A stretch of 64,000 nt of DNA from Streptomyces sp. NA02950 (lineage in GTDB: Bacteria; Actinomycetota; Actinomycetes; Streptomycetales; Streptomycetaceae). The notes beneath the pieces are model-generated. The model saw only the letters and a program-made list of their open reading frames with translations. It did not search any database and was not told where the DNA came from. Both the position numbers and the translations under genes were made by a program. The first letter of the stretch is position 1; each line of letters begins with the position of its first letter. Location of the stretch: NCBI RefSeq assembly GCF_013364155.1, contig NZ_CP054916.1, forward strand, positions 4,585,001-4,649,000. The letters run 5' to 3'. This document shows, in pieces, positions 46,110 through 55,211 of the stretch.

Positions 46110-46493
46110 GTGCTGCCTACCGAGAATCGGCTGAGGCGGCGCGAGGACTTTGCGGCCGCGGTACGCCGAGGACGCAGGGCCGGTCGCCCGCTCCTTGTCG
46201 TGCACTTTCGCAGCGGCCTCACCAGCGGTGACAGGGACCCGCACGCATCCGGGGGGAGTGCTCCCCCGGCGCGTGCGGGTTTCGTCGTGAGCAAGGCGGT
46301 CGGCGGCGCTGTCATCCGCAACCTGGTGAAGCGGAGGCTGCGCCATCTCATGCGGGACCGGCTCGATCGTTTTCCCGCAGGTAGCCTTGTGGTCGTACGG
46401 GCACTGCCCGGTGCGGGTGAGGCGGGTCACGACCAGCTGGCCCGCGATCTCGACACGGCAGTGCAGCGGCTACTGGGAGGGGTGCCGCGATGA
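46110..46493 (+). CDS. rnpA: RNase P protein component
   Basis: A 127-residue basic protein that assists the RNase P RNA in maturing tRNA 5' ends. Motifs: [20 protein letters not shown] at the start, [20 protein letters not shown] (RNR-type signature). A loop of ~15 residues ([19 protein letters not shown]) before this motif is typical of Streptomyces. GTG start at 46110. The stop overlaps the start of yidD. Confidence 0.94.
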   Translation: MLPTENRLRRREDFAAAVRRGRRAGRPLLVVHFRSGLTSGDRDPHASGGSAPPARAGFVVSKAVGGAVIRNLVKRRLRHLMRDRLDRFPAGSLVVVRALPGAGEAGHDQLARDLDTAVQRLLGGVPR

Positions 46494-46807
46494 AGTACCC
46501 GCTGCTGTGGTTGATCAAGCTGTACCAGTGGACCATCAGCCCCATGCTGGGGCCGGTCTGCAAGTACTACCCGTCGTGCTCGCACTATGGCTACACGGCC
46601 ATCGACCGGCACGGCGCGGTGAAAGGCACGGCGCTGACGGCCTGGCGCATCCTGCGATGCAACCCCTGGTCGCTCGGCGGCGTCGACCACGTCCCGCCCC
46701 GGAAGCGTCCGGTGTGGCACCAGCGGCTGCGGAACCGCCTCGGCGGCCATCCGGCTGTGGAGCCTGCCGCACAGCCCGAGACCCAGCCCAACGCCCAAGG
46801 AGCCTGA
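46490..46807 (+). CDS. yidD: YidD membrane protein insertion efficiency factor
   Basis: A 105-residue protein of the YidD/DUF37 family. Motif [20 protein letters not shown], then [17 protein letters not shown], both family signatures with conserved cysteines. It ends in a Gln/Pro-rich tail (~20 residues). It aids YidC, encoded 3 nt downstream. ATG start overlapping the rnpA stop. Confidence 0.93.
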   Translation: MKYPLLWLIKLYQWTISPMLGPVCKYYPSCSHYGYTAIDRHGAVKGTALTAWRILRCNPWSLGGVDHVPPRKRPVWHQRLRNRLGGHPAVEPAAQPETQPNAQGA

Positions 46808-46810
46808 TTC

Positions 46811-47944
46811 GTGGACACGATCCTCGGCCCTCTTTATGACGTAGTTTCCTGGATCATCGTCCAGTTCCACTCGTTCTACAGCCTCATCTTTGACCAGGAC
46901 AGTGGCTGGGCGTGGGGTCTGTCGATCGTCTCCCTGGTGGTACTGATCCGGATCTGCCTGATCCCGCTCTTCGTGAAGCAGATCAAGGCGACCCGGAACA
47001 TGCAGGCGCTCCAGCCGAAGATGAAGGCGATCCAGGAGCGCTACAAGAGCGACCGGCAGCGTCAGTCCGAAGAGATGATGAAGCTCTACAAGGAGACGGG
47101 TACCAACCCGCTCTCGAGCTGTCTTCCGATCCTGGCGCAGTCGCCGTTCTTCATCGCGCTCTACCAGGTGCTCAACCACATCGCGAACAACAAGACGGTC
47201 GGCTTCATCGACCAGCCGCTGCTGGACAGCGCCCGTAACGCCCATATCTTCGGCGCTCCGCTGTCCGTGAAGTTCATGTCGTCCGCCTCGCAGGTCCAGG
47301 AGCTCGGCGCCTCGCTGACGGACGTCCGGGTCGTGACGATCACCATGATCGTCCTGATGTCGGCGTCGCAGTTCTTCACCCAGCGCCAGCTGATGACCAA
47401 GAACGTCGACCTCACGGTGAAGACGCCGTTCATGCAGCAGCAGAAGATGCTGATGTACGTCTTCCCGGTCATGTTCGCCGTCTTCGGCATCAACTTCCCG
47501 GTCGGTGTCCTCGTCTACTGGCTGACCACCAACGTCTGGACCATGGGCCAGCAGATGTTCGTCATCCGCCGGAACCCCACCCCGGGCAGTGTCGCCTTCC
47601 AGGCCCGCCAGGAGCGGCTGCGGGCCAAGGGCAAGCTGAAGGAGGAGCCCGCCGAGGTCGCCTCCAAGGAGGCCGCCGAGGCCGCGCGCGCCAACCGTCA
47701 GCAGCCCAAGCGCCAGACCAAGGCGCAGCGCACCTCGGGCAGCACCCAGGGTCAGGGCCGCGCCAGGGCGCAGTCCGGTGGCACCGCCAAGACCTCGATT
47801 GCCAAGGAGTCCGGCAAGGACGAGGCACAGAAGCCGGAGAAGAAGGCGGCACAGGGCGGCAAGCCGGCCGGCGGCTCCTCCCGCACCACGAAGTCCGGGC
47901 AGCGCAAGGGTCAGCAGCGCCCCAAGCACCCCTCCAAGAAGTAA
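46811..47944 (+). CDS. yidC: Membrane protein insertase YidC
   Basis: A 377-residue insertase. The 60KD_IMP domain (~30-255) contains five helices, with [20 protein letters not shown] bearing the buried Arg, the cytoplasmic charged hairpin [20 protein letters not shown], and later [14 protein letters not shown] and [20 protein letters not shown]. The C-terminal ~110 residues are very Lys/Gln/Ala-rich and disordered, suited to ribosome contact. YidC inserts membrane proteins alone or with SecYEG. GTG start. Confidence 0.95.
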   Translation: MDTILGPLYDVVSWIIVQFHSFYSLIFDQDSGWAWGLSIVSLVVLIRICLIPLFVKQIKATRNMQALQPKMKAIQERYKSDRQRQSEEMMKLYKETGTNPLSSCLPILAQSPFFIALYQVLNHIANNKTVGFIDQPLLDSARNAHIFGAPLSVKFMSSASQVQELGASLTDVRVVTITMIVLMSASQFFTQRQLMTKNVDLTVKTPFMQQQKMLMYVFPVMFAVFGINFPVGVLVYWLTTNVWTMGQQMFVIRRNPTPGSVAFQARQERLRAKGKLKEEPAEVASKEAAEAARANRQQPKRQTKAQRTSGSTQGQGRARAQSGGTAKTSIAKESGKDEAQKPEKKAAQGGKPAGGSSRTTKSGQRKGQQRPKHPSKK

Positions 47945-47959
47945 CGAAGGAGTCCATCC

Positions 47960-48469
47960 GTGACGGAAGGCACCACCCCGGCCGCCGAGAGTGTCGACAC
48001 CCTGTCCCGCCTCGAGCAGGAAGGGGAGATCGCGGCCGACTACCTCGAGGGGCTGCTGGACATCGCGGACCTCGACGGCGACATCGACATGGACGTCGAA
48101 GCCGATCGAGCAGCGGTGTCGATCATCAGCGACTCGACCAGCCGTGATCTCCAGAAGCTGGTCGGCCGCGACGGCGAGGTGTTGGAGGCCCTTCAGGAGC
48201 TGACGCGGCTCGCTGTCCACCGGGAGACCGGCGACCGCAGTCGGCTCATGCTCGACATCGCCGGATTCCGGGCCCGTAAGCGCACCGAGCTCACGGAGCT
48301 CGGCACCAAGGCCGCGGAGGAGGCGAAGGGCACCGGTCAGCCGGTGAAGCTCAAGGCGATGACGCCCTTCGAGCGGAAGGTCGTGCACGACGCGGTGGCC
48401 GCCGCAGGGCTGCGCAGTGAGTCCGAGGGCGAGGAGCCCCAGCGCTGCGTGGTCGTGCTCCCGGCCTGA
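47960..48469 (+). CDS. khpB: KhpB/Jag-type RNA-binding protein (KH-R3H)
   Basis: A 169-residue protein with a KH domain (~35-105; DIDMDVEADRAAVSIISDST; LVGRDGEVLEALQELTRLAV) and an R3H domain (~107-169; GFRARKRTELTELGTKAAEE; MTPFERKVVHDAVAAAGLRS). The N-terminal Jag_N domain of firmicute homologues is absent, as is usual in actinobacteria. It binds RNA and, with KhpA, controls division and elongation in relatives. GAAGGAG is placed well before the GTG. Confidence 0.92.
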   Translation: MTEGTTPAAESVDTLSRLEQEGEIAADYLEGLLDIADLDGDIDMDVEADRAAVSIISDSTSRDLQKLVGRDGEVLEALQELTRLAVHRETGDRSRLMLDIAGFRARKRTELTELGTKAAEEAKGTGQPVKLKAMTPFERKVVHDAVAAAGLRSESEGEEPQRCVVVLPA

Positions 48470-48493
48470 CCCGGTCCGGCTTCGTCTTGCACA

Positions 48494-48521
48494 CGGCCCC
48501 GTCTGCGCGCAGACGGGGCCG
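48494..48521. terminator. Palindromic terminator after khpB
   Basis: A perfect 28-nt palindrome (CGGCCCCGTCTGCG and its complement), 25 nt after the khpB stop and 60 nt before rsmG. It may attenuate or end the operon. Confidence 0.65.
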
Positions 48522-48581
48522 AATCTTGTCAGCCTTGCATCAGCGTTCAGCCACAGTGTTCGGTACGGAAGGACGGTCCCC

Positions 48582-49295
48582 GTGACGGAAGCAGCGGAGC
48601 TCCCCCCGGCGCCCGACGAGGCGAGGGAGGTATTCGGCGAGCGCTTCCCGGAGGCTGTCCGCTACGGGGAGCTGCTGGCCGATGTCGGGGTGACCCGCGG
48701 GCTGATCGGCCCGCGCGAGGTGCCGCGGCTGTGGGAGCGGCATCTGCTGAACTGTGCCGTGCTCTCCGAGGTGGTCCCGGACGGGGTCACCGTCTGCGAT
48801 GTGGGCTCGGGCGCCGGGCTGCCCGGAATCCCGCTCGCCCTGACCCGACCGGATCTGCGGATCACGCTGCTGGAGCCCCTGCTGCGCCGTACGAACTTCC
48901 TCCAGGAAGTGGTGGAGCTGCTGGGACTTGACCATGTGACGGTGGTGCGCGGACGCGCCGAAGAGGTCCTGGGCAAGCTGCCTCCGGTCCATGTGGTGAC
49001 CGCACGGGCGGTGGCCCCGCTGGACCGGCTGGCGGGCTGGGGCGTTCCGCTGCTCCGCCCCTACGGAGAGATGCTCCTGCTGAAGGGCGACACGGCCGAG
49101 GAAGAGCTCAAGCACGCCCGTGCGGCGCTGGGCAAGCTGGGCGTGGTGGGGACCTCGGTGCTGCATGTCGGTGAGGGTGTGGTCGACCCGTTGTCCACCG
49201 TGGTGCGGGTGGAGGTCGGGGAAAGCCCCGGAGGTGTGCGGTTCGCCGCCAAGCGGGCCAAGGCGGCGCGACGGACTCCGCGGCGCAGGCCCTGA
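48582..49295 (+). CDS. rsmG: 16S rRNA (guanine527-N7)-methyltransferase RsmG
   Basis: A 237-residue methyltransferase (GidB). The SAM-binding motif is VCDVGSGAGLPGIPLAL. It is followed by LLEPLLRRTNFLQEVVELLG and VVRGRAEEV. The family residues in VTARAVAPLDRLAGW and LLLKGD are present. Loss of the enzyme gives low-level streptomycin resistance in Streptomyces. GTG start at 48582 with GGAAGGA upstream. It ends before a palindromic terminator and the parS/parA region. Confidence 0.94.
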   Translation: MTEAAELPPAPDEAREVFGERFPEAVRYGELLADVGVTRGLIGPREVPRLWERHLLNCAVLSEVVPDGVTVCDVGSGAGLPGIPLALTRPDLRITLLEPLLRRTNFLQEVVELLGLDHVTVVRGRAEEVLGKLPPVHVVTARAVAPLDRLAGWGVPLLRPYGEMLLLKGDTAEEELKHARAALGKLGVVGTSVLHVGEGVVDPLSTVVRVEVGESPGGVRFAAKRAKAARRTPRRRP

Positions 49296-49313
49296 TCTGA
49301 TTCATATGTGAAG

Positions 49314-49333
49314 TGCCCTCCGTACGGAGGGCA
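49314..49333 (+). terminator. Palindrome after rsmG
   Basis: TGCCCTCCGTACGGAGGGCA, a perfect 20-nt palindrome 18 nt after the rsmG stop. Confidence 0.6.
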
Positions 49334-49409
49334 GCAGTGCTCCATACAAGCTGCCTAAACTACGCAATCCGGAGTGTCGCGGCAGATCGCCGGGTCCATC
49401 CATGCATCG

Positions 49410-49425
49410 TGTTTCACGTGAAACG
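49410..49425. promoter_or_regulatory. parS site 1
   Basis: TGTTTCACGTGAAACG, one mismatch from the 16-bp consensus TGTTTCACGTGAAACA. It lies in the parA leader. ParB binds such sites to build the partition complex near oriC. Confidence 0.9.
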
Positions 49426-49552
49426 TCGCTCCTTGCTGCATGGAATCATCAGCCGCGGTCGTGCGGCGGCCTCGCCCCGCGACCGCCGACCCCGTAAGGA
49501 CGTGGATTCATCCACAGGAGAACGGGCCTCGCTGGTTCACGACCCCAAAAGC

Positions 49553-50638
49553 ATGGCAGGCTCTGTTCATCGAGAGCCTGATGTCGAGGAGAGTGAATCC
49601 TTGCGGTCCGACGCCAACATCGCGGGGCCGATGACCGATCCGGTCCCCGGCCCCCGTACCGAATCGGCGGGGGAGGATGTTTCACGTGAAACACCGCCTC
49701 CGATGGACGACACCCCCATTGGCCGTGCCGCTCAACTGGCGGTAGAAGCTCTGGGCCGCGCCGGCGAGGGGCTGCCGCGACCGGAGCAGACCCGGGTGAT
49801 CGTGGTGGCCAACCAGAAGGGCGGGGTCGGGAAGACCACGACCACGGTCAATCTGGCTGCCTCACTCGCTCTGCACGGCGGTCGTGTGCTGGTGGTCGAC
49901 CTCGACCCACAGGGCAATGCCTCGACGGCTCTGGGGATCGACCACCATGCCGAGGTCCCCTCGATCTATGACGTCCTGGTCGACAGCAAGCCCCTGTCCG
50001 ATGTGGTGCAGCCGGTCCCGGATGTGGAAGGACTGTTCTGTGCTCCGGCCACCATCGATCTCGCCGGTGCCGAGATCGAGTTGGTGTCGCTGGTGGCACG
50101 GGAGAGCCGGCTGGAGCGGGCCATCCAGGCCTATGAGCAACCCCTGGACTACATCCTCATCGACTGCCCGCCCTCGCTCGGACTGCTGACGGTGAACGCT
50201 CTGGTCGCGGGTGCCGAGGTGCTGATCCCGATCCAGTGCGAGTACTACGCGCTGGAGGGGCTCGGCCAGCTGCTGCGGAACGTGGACCTTGTCCGCGGCC
50301 ATCTCAATCCCAAGCTCCATGTCTCGACCATCCTGCTCACGATGTACGACGGCCGTACCCGGCTGGCCTCGCAGGTGGCGGACGAGGTTCGCAGCCACTT
50401 CGGCGGTGAGGTCCTCAGAACCAGCATCCCGAGGTCGGTGCGGATCTCCGAGGCCCCCAGTTACGGGCAGACGGTCCTCACCTACGACCCGGGCTCCAGC
50501 GGGGCGCTCTCCTATCTCGAGGCGGCGAGGGAGATCGCGCTCAGGGGAGTGAACGTGCGGTATGACGCTCAGCACGCCCATGCCCTGCCCGAGATCAGCC
50601 AGCACGACCAGCACAGCATGCAGGAGGGGATTCAGTGA
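49553..50638 (+). CDS. parA: Chromosome partition ATPase ParA
   Basis: A ~361-residue deviant-Walker ATPase. The N-terminal ~85 residues are a Streptomyces extension ([19 protein letters not shown]...) that also contains VSRETPPPM encoded by a parS site. The ATPase core (~90-345) has [18 protein letters not shown] (deviant Walker A), [17 protein letters not shown] and [20 protein letters not shown]. It moves ParB-parS complexes and organises chromosomes in hyphal tips and during sporulation. I chose the ATG at 49553 from the known protein; the open frame begins further upstream. Confidence 0.93.
   Translation: MAGSVHREPDVEESESLRSDANIAGPMTDPVPGPRTESAGEDVSRETPPPMDDTPIGRAAQLAVEALGRAGEGLPRPEQTRVIVVANQKGGVGKTTTTVNLAASLALHGGRVLVVDLDPQGNASTALGIDHHAEVPSIYDVLVDSKPLSDVVQPVPDVEGLFCAPATIDLAGAEIELVSLVARESRLERAIQAYEQPLDYILIDCPPSLGLLTVNALVAGAEVLIPIQCEYYALEGLGQLLRNVDLVRGHLNPKLHVSTILLTMYDGRTRLASQVADEVRSHFGGEVLRTSIPRSVRISEAPSYGQTVLTYDPGSSGALSYLEAAREIALRGVNVRYDAQHAHALPEISQHDQHSMQEGIQ
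49678..49693. promoter_or_regulatory. parS site 2 (inside parA)
   Basis: TGTTTCACGTGAAACA, a perfect parS, read in the parA frame as Val-Ser-Arg-Glu-Thr. Confidence 0.95.
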
Positions 50639-51771
50639 GTGAGCGACGCAGAGGGCTGGGCCGTGGGCTCGGTGCCTTGATCCCTCCCGCGCCGAAGGGG
50701 GCGGACGACTCCGGACCCCTGGCGGGGGCGGGAACGGTCACCACGTCCGGGGGCACCACCTCACCGACCGCGGTCCCGATGCTCACGCAGGAGCGTGGGG
50801 TGGCGGCGGCCAAGGTGGCCGCGCTCGCCACCAACGGCGTTTCACAGGAAACCGAGCAGCCCGCGCCGCGTGAGCCGGAGCCCGAAGCGGCTCCGGTGGC
50901 GATGACGGAGGAGGTGGCCGGAGCCCATTTCGCCGAACTGCCTCTGGACTTCATCACCCCCAACCCGCGCCAGCCGCGTGAGGTCTTCGATGAGGACGCC
51001 CTCGCCGAACTGGTCACCTCGATCCAGGAAGTCGGTCTCCTCCAGCCCGTCGTGGTGCGGCAGCTGGCGCCCGAGCGCTATGAGCTCATCATGGGCGAGC
51101 GCCGGTGGCGGGCCTGCCGTGAGGCGGGGCTGGAGAAGATTCCGGCGATCGTCCGGGCCACCGAGGACGAGAAGCTCCTTCTCGACGCGCTGCTGGAGAA
51201 CCTGCACCGGGCTCAGCTGAATCCGCTGGAAGAGGCGGCCGCCTACGACCAGCTGCTGAAGGACTTCAGCTGCACGCATGACGAGCTTGCCGACCGCATC
51301 GGACGTTCGCGTCCCCAGGTCTCCAATACGCTGCGGCTGCTGAAGCTCTCCCCGGCCGTTCAGCGCAGGGTCGCGGCGGGGGTTCTCTCCGCCGGTCATG
51401 CGCGAGCCCTGCTGTCCGTGGATGACGCGGAGGAGCAGGACCGGCTGGCGCATCGCATCGTCGCCGAGGGACTGTCGGTGCGTGCGGTCGAGGAGATCGT
51501 CACCCTGATGGGATCCCGCTCGGGCGGGACTCCGAAGACCAAGGGTCCGCGTGCCGGTACCCGGGTGTCCCCCGCGCTCACGGATCTGGCGTCACGGCTC
51601 TCCGACCGGTTCGAGACCCGGGTGAAGGTCGATCTGGGGCAGAAGAAGGGAAAGATCGTCGTCGAGTTCGCCTCGATAGAGGATCTGGAGCGCATTCTCG
51701 GCTCCCTCGCCCCTGGTGAGGGACCGGTGCTGGAGCAGCCTCTCGCAGAGGCGGACGACGAGGACGAGTAA
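50635..51771 (+). CDS. parB: Chromosome partition protein ParB
   Basis: A 378-residue CTP-dependent DNA clamp that binds parS. The N-terminus [20 protein letters not shown] is the ParA-stimulating Arg-rich peptide. The ParB/Srx domain has [11 protein letters not shown] and [16 protein letters not shown] (CTP-binding box). The HTH is [20 protein letters not shown]. The C-terminal dimer domain ends with [19 protein letters not shown] start overlapping the parA stop. A degenerate parS (50838-50853) lies inside it and is read as Val-Ser-Gln-Glu-Thr. Confidence 0.95.
   Translation: MSERRRGLGRGLGALIPPAPKGADDSGPLAGAGTVTTSGGTTSPTAVPMLTQERGVAAAKVAALATNGVSQETEQPAPREPEPEAAPVAMTEEVAGAHFAELPLDFITPNPRQPREVFDEDALAELVTSIQEVGLLQPVVVRQLAPERYELIMGERRWRACREAGLEKIPAIVRATEDEKLLLDALLENLHRAQLNPLEEAAAYDQLLKDFSCTHDELADRIGRSRPQVSNTLRLLKLSPAVQRRVAAGVLSAGHARALLSVDDAEEQDRLAHRIVAEGLSVRAVEEIVTLMGSRSGGTPKTKGPRAGTRVSPALTDLASRLSDRFETRVKVDLGQKKGKIVVEFASIEDLERILGSLAPGEGPVLEQPLAEADDEDE
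50838..50853. promoter_or_regulatory. Degenerate parS-like site inside parB
   Basis: CGTTTCACAGGAAACC matches the parS core GTTTCACGTGAAAC except at the two central positions. ParB binding here would be weak if it occurs. Confidence 0.35.
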
Positions 51772-52096
51772 GGCACTGGCGGTACGGCTCCGTCGTACGG
51801 AGTGGCAGTGCGGGGCGGGTCGTGTTCCGATCATCTCGGAACACGATCCGCTCTTTGCTCCAGGGCGGTATCGGTGCATTCGCCGCACGGATACGATGCG
51901 ACCAGGTATGGCGGATCCATGTGGAGGCGACTCATGTGGAGGGCAGGGCCATGCGATCGGTGAGCCGCACCGGACTGTTGGCCACAGGATTGGGCCTGGG
52001 AGCTGTCGGCGGGTTTGTCGGCAGTCTGCTCAGGGAGCGTAGTGCTCTGTCAGCCGCCCGCGCCGCGGCTGGCCATGGAAGTGAGGGACTGGCTTC
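51772..52096. other. Intergenic region after parB
   Basis: A 325-bp gap. It holds the parB terminator (51820-51846) and the leader of the GNAT gene. A short open frame around 51951-52208 could give a small membrane-like peptide but is not supported (see rejected list). Confidence 0.45.
51820..51846 (+). terminator. Terminator of parAB
   Basis: TCGTGTTCCGA / TCGGAACACGA, 11-bp stem with a 5-nt loop, about 50 nt after the parB stop. Confidence 0.65.
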
Positions 52097-52714
52097 ATGG
52101 GGCGTCGGCTCGTACCGCTCACGCTGGACAACCTCCCGGACATCCCCAAGCGCTGTCGCGCCTGTGTCTTCTGGGAGCTCGACCCCGTCAGCGGCGAAGC
52201 CGCTGTAAGGGCCGGCCGGCCGGAGCTGGAGAAGGAAGCGTGGATCTCCGCTGTTCTGCTGGAGTGGGGCTCCTGCGGCCGGGTGGTCTATGTCGATGAG
52301 GTGCCGGTGGGCTTTGTGCTCTACGCGCCTCCCGCCTATGTGCCACGGTCCACGGCCTTCCCGACGAGTCCGGTTGCGGCCGATGCCGTGCAGCTGATGA
52401 CCGCCTGGCTGATGCCCGGCTACCAGGGGCAGGGGCTGGGCCGGGTGATGGTCCAGACGGTCGCCAAGGATCTGATCCGCCGGGGCTTCAAGGCGATCGA
52501 GGCGTTCGGGGACGCCACCTGGAAGGAACCGGCGTGTGTACTGCCCGCCGACCACCTTCTCGCGGTGGGCTTCAAGACGGTCCGCCCCCACCATCGGTAT
52601 CCACGGCTGAGACTGGAGCTGAGAACGACGATCTCCTGGAAGGAGGACGTCGAACTGGCCTTGGACCGGCTGCTCGGCGCGGTCCAGAAGGAGCCGGCGC
52701 TTCGTCCGCTGTGA
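52097..52714 (+). CDS. GNAT-family N-acetyltransferase
   Basis: A 205-residue acetyltransferase. The acetyl-CoA loop is LMPGYQGQGLGRVMVQTVAK (Q/R-x-x-G-x-G/A). Flanking strands VVYVDEVPVGFVLYAPPAYV and RGFKAIEAFGD complete the GNAT fold. Cysteines and charged residues near CRACVFWELDPVSGEAAVRA are conserved in the streptomycete protein at this place. The substrate is unknown. It sits between parB and trxA in all Streptomyces I recall, and its stop is immediately followed by a parS-like site and a shared terminator. Confidence 0.88.
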   Translation: MGRRLVPLTLDNLPDIPKRCRACVFWELDPVSGEAAVRAGRPELEKEAWISAVLLEWGSCGRVVYVDEVPVGFVLYAPPAYVPRSTAFPTSPVAADAVQLMTAWLMPGYQGQGLGRVMVQTVAKDLIRRGFKAIEAFGDATWKEPACVLPADHLLAVGFKTVRPHHRYPRLRLELRTTISWKEDVELALDRLLGAVQKEPALRPL

Positions 52715-52715
52715 G

Positions 52716-52731
52716 GGTTCCACGTGAAACA
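52716..52731. promoter_or_regulatory. parS site 3
   Basis: GGTTCCACGTGAAACA, two mismatches from the consensus, 2 nt after the GNAT stop codon and touching the terminator. Confidence 0.65.
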
Positions 52732-52764
52732 CCAAGGGGCCGCCCGGAGGGCGGCCCCTTGGTG
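52730..52764. terminator. Bidirectional terminator between GNAT gene and trxA
   Basis: CACCAAGGGGCCGCCC / GGGCGGCCCCTTGGTG, 16-bp perfect stem with a 3-nt loop, between convergent genes. Its left edge overlaps parS site 3. Confidence 0.85.
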
Positions 52765-52779
52765 TGGGCGGCTGTTGGC

Positions 52780-53109
52780 TCAGCCGATGAAGTCGGCCAG
52801 ATCGCGCTCGATCGCGGCCTTCGGCTTGGCACCGACGATGGTCTTGGCGACCTCGCCGCCCTGGTAGACGTTGAGCGTCGGGATGGACATCACGCCGTAC
52901 TTGGCGGCGGTGGCCGGGTTCTCGTCAATGTTGAGTTTGGCAATGACGATCTTGTCGGCGTGCTCGGCCGCGATCGCCTCGAGGGACGGGGCGATCTGGC
53001 GGCACGGACCGCACCAGGCGGCCCAGAAGTCGACGAGTACCGGCTTGTCGCTCTTGAGGACGGTCTCCTCGAAGTCGGCGTCCGTCACGGTGACCGTGGC
53101 ACCGGCCAT
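52780..53109 (-). CDS. trxA: Thioredoxin
   Basis: A 109-residue thioredoxin with the active site W-C33-G-P-C36 in VLVDFWAAWCGPCRQIAPSL and the cis-Pro loop SIPTLNVYQGG. It reduces protein disulfides using electrons from TrxB, encoded 42 nt upstream. AAGGAGATAGCC precedes the ATG. It is expected to be read with trxB from the SigR-type promoter at 54187-54213. Confidence 0.95.
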   Translation of the reverse strand: MAGATVTVTDADFEETVLKSDKPVLVDFWAAWCGPCRQIAPSLEAIAAEHADKIVIAKLNIDENPATAAKYGVMSIPTLNVYQGGEVAKTIVGAKPKAAIERDLADFIG

Positions 53110-53151
53110 GGCTATCTCCTTAGTGGGTTGGTGCAGGGGTGGGAAGCGGAG

Positions 53152-54102
53152 TCAGACGGTGGCGTCGCCGTCGCCCAGGGCGGCGAGGTACCGCTCGGCG
53201 TCCAGGGCGGCGGCACAGCCGGTGCCCGCCGCGGTGATCGCCTGACGGTAGGTGTGGTCCACGACATCGCCCGAGGCGAAGACACCGGTGAGGTTCGTCC
53301 GGGTGGAGGGCGAGTCCACCTTGAGGTAGCCCTCATCGTCCAGGTTCAGCTGGCCCTTGAACAGCTCGGTGCGCGGGTCGTGGCCGATCGCGATGAACAG
53401 TCCGGTCACCGGCAGCTCGGAGGTCTCCCCCGTCTTGACGTCCCGGAGAGTCAGACCGGAGAGCTTGCCGTCGCCGTGGAGATCGGTGACCTCGCTGTCC
53501 CAGATGAACGAGATCTTGGGGTCGGCGAAGGCGCGCTCCTGCATCGCCTTGCTGGCGCGGAGGGTGTCCCGGCGGTGGACGACGGTGACCGACTTGGCGA
53601 AGCGCGAGAGGAAGGTCGCCTCCTCCATCGCGGTGTCGCCGCCGCCGATGACGGCGATGTCCTGGTCCTTGAAGAAGAACCCGTCACAGGTGGCGCACCA
53701 GGAGACACCGCGGCCGGAGAGCTCGTCCTCACGCGGCAGCCCCAGCTTGCGGTGCTGGGAGCCGGTGCTGACGATGACCGCCTTGGCGCGGTGAATCGTG
53801 CCCGCGGAGTCGGTGACGGTCTTGATGTCCTCGCTGAGGTCTACCGCGGCCACGTCGTCCGGGACGAGCTCGGCGCCGAAGCGCTCGGCCTGGGCCCGCA
53901 TGTTGTCCATCAGGTCCGGGCCCATGATCCCGTCACGGAAGCCGGGGAAGTTCTCCACGTCGGTGGTGTTCATCAGAGCACCACCGGCGGTCACGGAACC
54001 TTCGAAGACCAGCGGCTTCAAGGAAGCACGGGCGGTGTAGAGCGCGGCTGTATAGCCGGCGGGCCCGGAACCGATGATGATCACGTTGCGGACGTCGCTC
54101 AC
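53152..54102 (-). CDS. trxB: Thioredoxin reductase
   Basis: A 316-residue flavoprotein. FAD-binding [16 protein letters not shown] at the start; active-site pair C136-A-T-C139 in WCATCDG; NADPH-binding [16 protein letters not shown]-terminal [20 protein letters not shown]. It passes electrons from NADPH to thioredoxin. In S. coelicolor trxBA is a classic target of the thiol-stress sigma factor SigR, and the matching promoter is present here. Confidence 0.96.
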   Translation of the reverse strand: MSDVRNVIIIGSGPAGYTAALYTARASLKPLVFEGSVTAGGALMNTTDVENFPGFRDGIMGPDLMDNMRAQAERFGAELVPDDVAAVDLSEDIKTVTDSAGTIHRAKAVIVSTGSQHRKLGLPREDELSGRGVSWCATCDGFFFKDQDIAVIGGGDTAMEEATFLSRFAKSVTVVHRRDTLRASKAMQERAFADPKISFIWDSEVTDLHGDGKLSGLTLRDVKTGETSELPVTGLFIAIGHDPRTELFKGQLNLDDEGYLKVDSPSTRTNLTGVFASGDVVDHTYRQAITAAGTGCAAALDAERYLAALGDGDATV

Positions 54103-54186
54103 GGATGTCTTCCTTGTCTCTGCCGACTGCCACTGCTGACTGGGCGGCGCTCCCGGGTTGCCCCGGAAAACACTGCCACCCCACCC

Positions 54187-54213
54187 AACGGATCCTACGG
54201 GTCCGGCATTCCC
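54187..54213 (-). promoter_or_regulatory. SigR-type promoter of trxBA
   Basis: On the minus strand GGGAAT (complement of 54208-54213), exactly 18 nt, then GTT (complement of 54187-54189). This is the SigR consensus GGGAAT-N18-GTT, located 85-111 nt upstream of trxB. Confidence 0.85.
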
Positions 54214-54248
54214 GGGTGGCGTCAGGCGGGGCCTGTGTGCGCCGTGCC

Positions 54249-55211
54249 TCAGCCCCGCGGGTAGGTGCGGGTCTCCAGGAGCTTTCCGGTGGAGGACGGT
54301 GAGGACGAGACACAGGACGCGTCGATCACGAAGGCATCGACACGCGAGCTGTCGGAGGGGTGCGGCAGCACGACGACATAAGCGGCCTTGCCGTCGTAGG
54401 TGTCCTGCTGCGCGGCGAGCGCGGGCTCCGTACGGCCGATGCCCTTCTGGACGCAGGAGGGGACCTTCGGGTCCTCCGCGCGGAGCGGCACATCGGGGAT
54501 GCCCTTGGAGGTGGCACCCGGCGAGGCGGTGGCCTTACGGTCGGTGAGCATCTCGTGGACCCGGTCCTTGAGAGTCCCGGCCGACAGGGTGTCCTGGTGC
54601 TCGGTGGAGTTCCGGCTGGCGCTGGGGCCGGCGCCGGTGTCATCACCGGAGGTGGCTTCCTGGACGAAGAAGGTACCCAGGCCGATAACGGCCACGGCGC
54701 ACGCGGACCCGAGGAGGATCCTGGGCCAGTGGCGGGCGCGGCTGGAACGGGTGCCGGGGCGGGTGGATCCGCGGCCCGGTCCGGTGGCACCTCGTGGCCG
54801 CCCGGCGGGCCGGTCCGTGGTCACCGACGGCTTGGACGCGCCTGGTGTGCGATCAGTGTCATGAGCTGTTTCACGTGAAACGCGGTCGGGCGAGGGCGAC
54901 AGCTCCGGAGTTTCACGTGAAACAGCCGTGCGGCTCTCGGATGTCTCGGGAGCGGTCGCGTCGAGGAGTGCTTCAGCGGCGAGAGCGGCGTCGATCCGGC
55001 CCGCGACATCGGCGGGCATCTGCACCGGTCCCGGGAGGGTGCCGAGGAGTGAGCGGATCTCGTCGAGCGAGGACCGTACATCGGCGCACAGCACACAGCC
55101 CGCGAGATGAGTGCGCACATCGACGGTCCTGGACGGAGAGAGCAGCCCCTCGGTGAGCGCGGAGATCTCCGCGACGTCCGGGTGCTCGTCCGTGTCCGTC
55201 GAGGATGTCAC
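54249..55211 (-). CDS. Anti-sigma factor of the zinc-finger (ZAS-like) type
   Basis: A 320-residue membrane protein. The N-terminal motif H35-x3-C39-x2-C42 (HLAGCVLC) resembles the zinc-binding anti-sigma motif. A long low-complexity linker includes two VSRET stretches encoded by parS sites. One transmembrane helix (~167-185, [19 protein letters not shown]) is followed by a ~135-residue extracytoplasmic domain with two cysteines (VPSCVQKG and IDASCVSSS) that could sense redox or ligand. Its GTG start overlaps the sigma gene stop (GTGA), the usual coupling of a sigma factor with its inhibitor. Partner assignment is by position. Confidence 0.82.
   Translation of the reverse strand: MTSSTDTDEHPDVAEISALTEGLLSPSRTVDVRTHLAGCVLCADVRSSLDEIRSLLGTLPGPVQMPADVAGRIDAALAAEALLDATAPETSESRTAVSRETPELSPSPDRVSRETAHDTDRTPGASKPSVTTDRPAGRPRGATGPGRGSTRPGTRSSRARHWPRILLGSACAVAVIGLGTFFVQEATSGDDTGAGPSASRNSTEHQDTLSAGTLKDRVHEMLTDRKATASPGATSKGIPDVPLRAEDPKVPSCVQKGIGRTEPALAAQQDTYDGKAAYVVVLPHPSDSSRVDAFVIDASCVSSSPSSTGKLLETRTYPRG
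54867..54882. promoter_or_regulatory. parS site 4 (inside anti-sigma gene)
   Basis: TGTTTCACGTGAAACG, one mismatch. Read on the minus strand in frame as Val-Ser-Arg-Glu-Thr. Confidence 0.9.
54909..54924. promoter_or_regulatory. parS site 5 (inside anti-sigma gene)
   Basis: AGTTTCACGTGAAACA, one mismatch. Again Val-Ser-Arg-Glu-Thr on the minus strand, 42 nt from site 4, so the two lie on the same face of the helix (four turns). Confidence 0.9.

Noticed and set aside
51951..52208. Small open frame with a hydrophobic stretch (GLLATGLGLGAVGGFVGSLL) between parB and the GNAT gene
   Set aside because: It overlaps the well-supported GNAT gene by over 110 nt, its later part is clearly an out-of-frame reading of that gene, and no family is recognisable.
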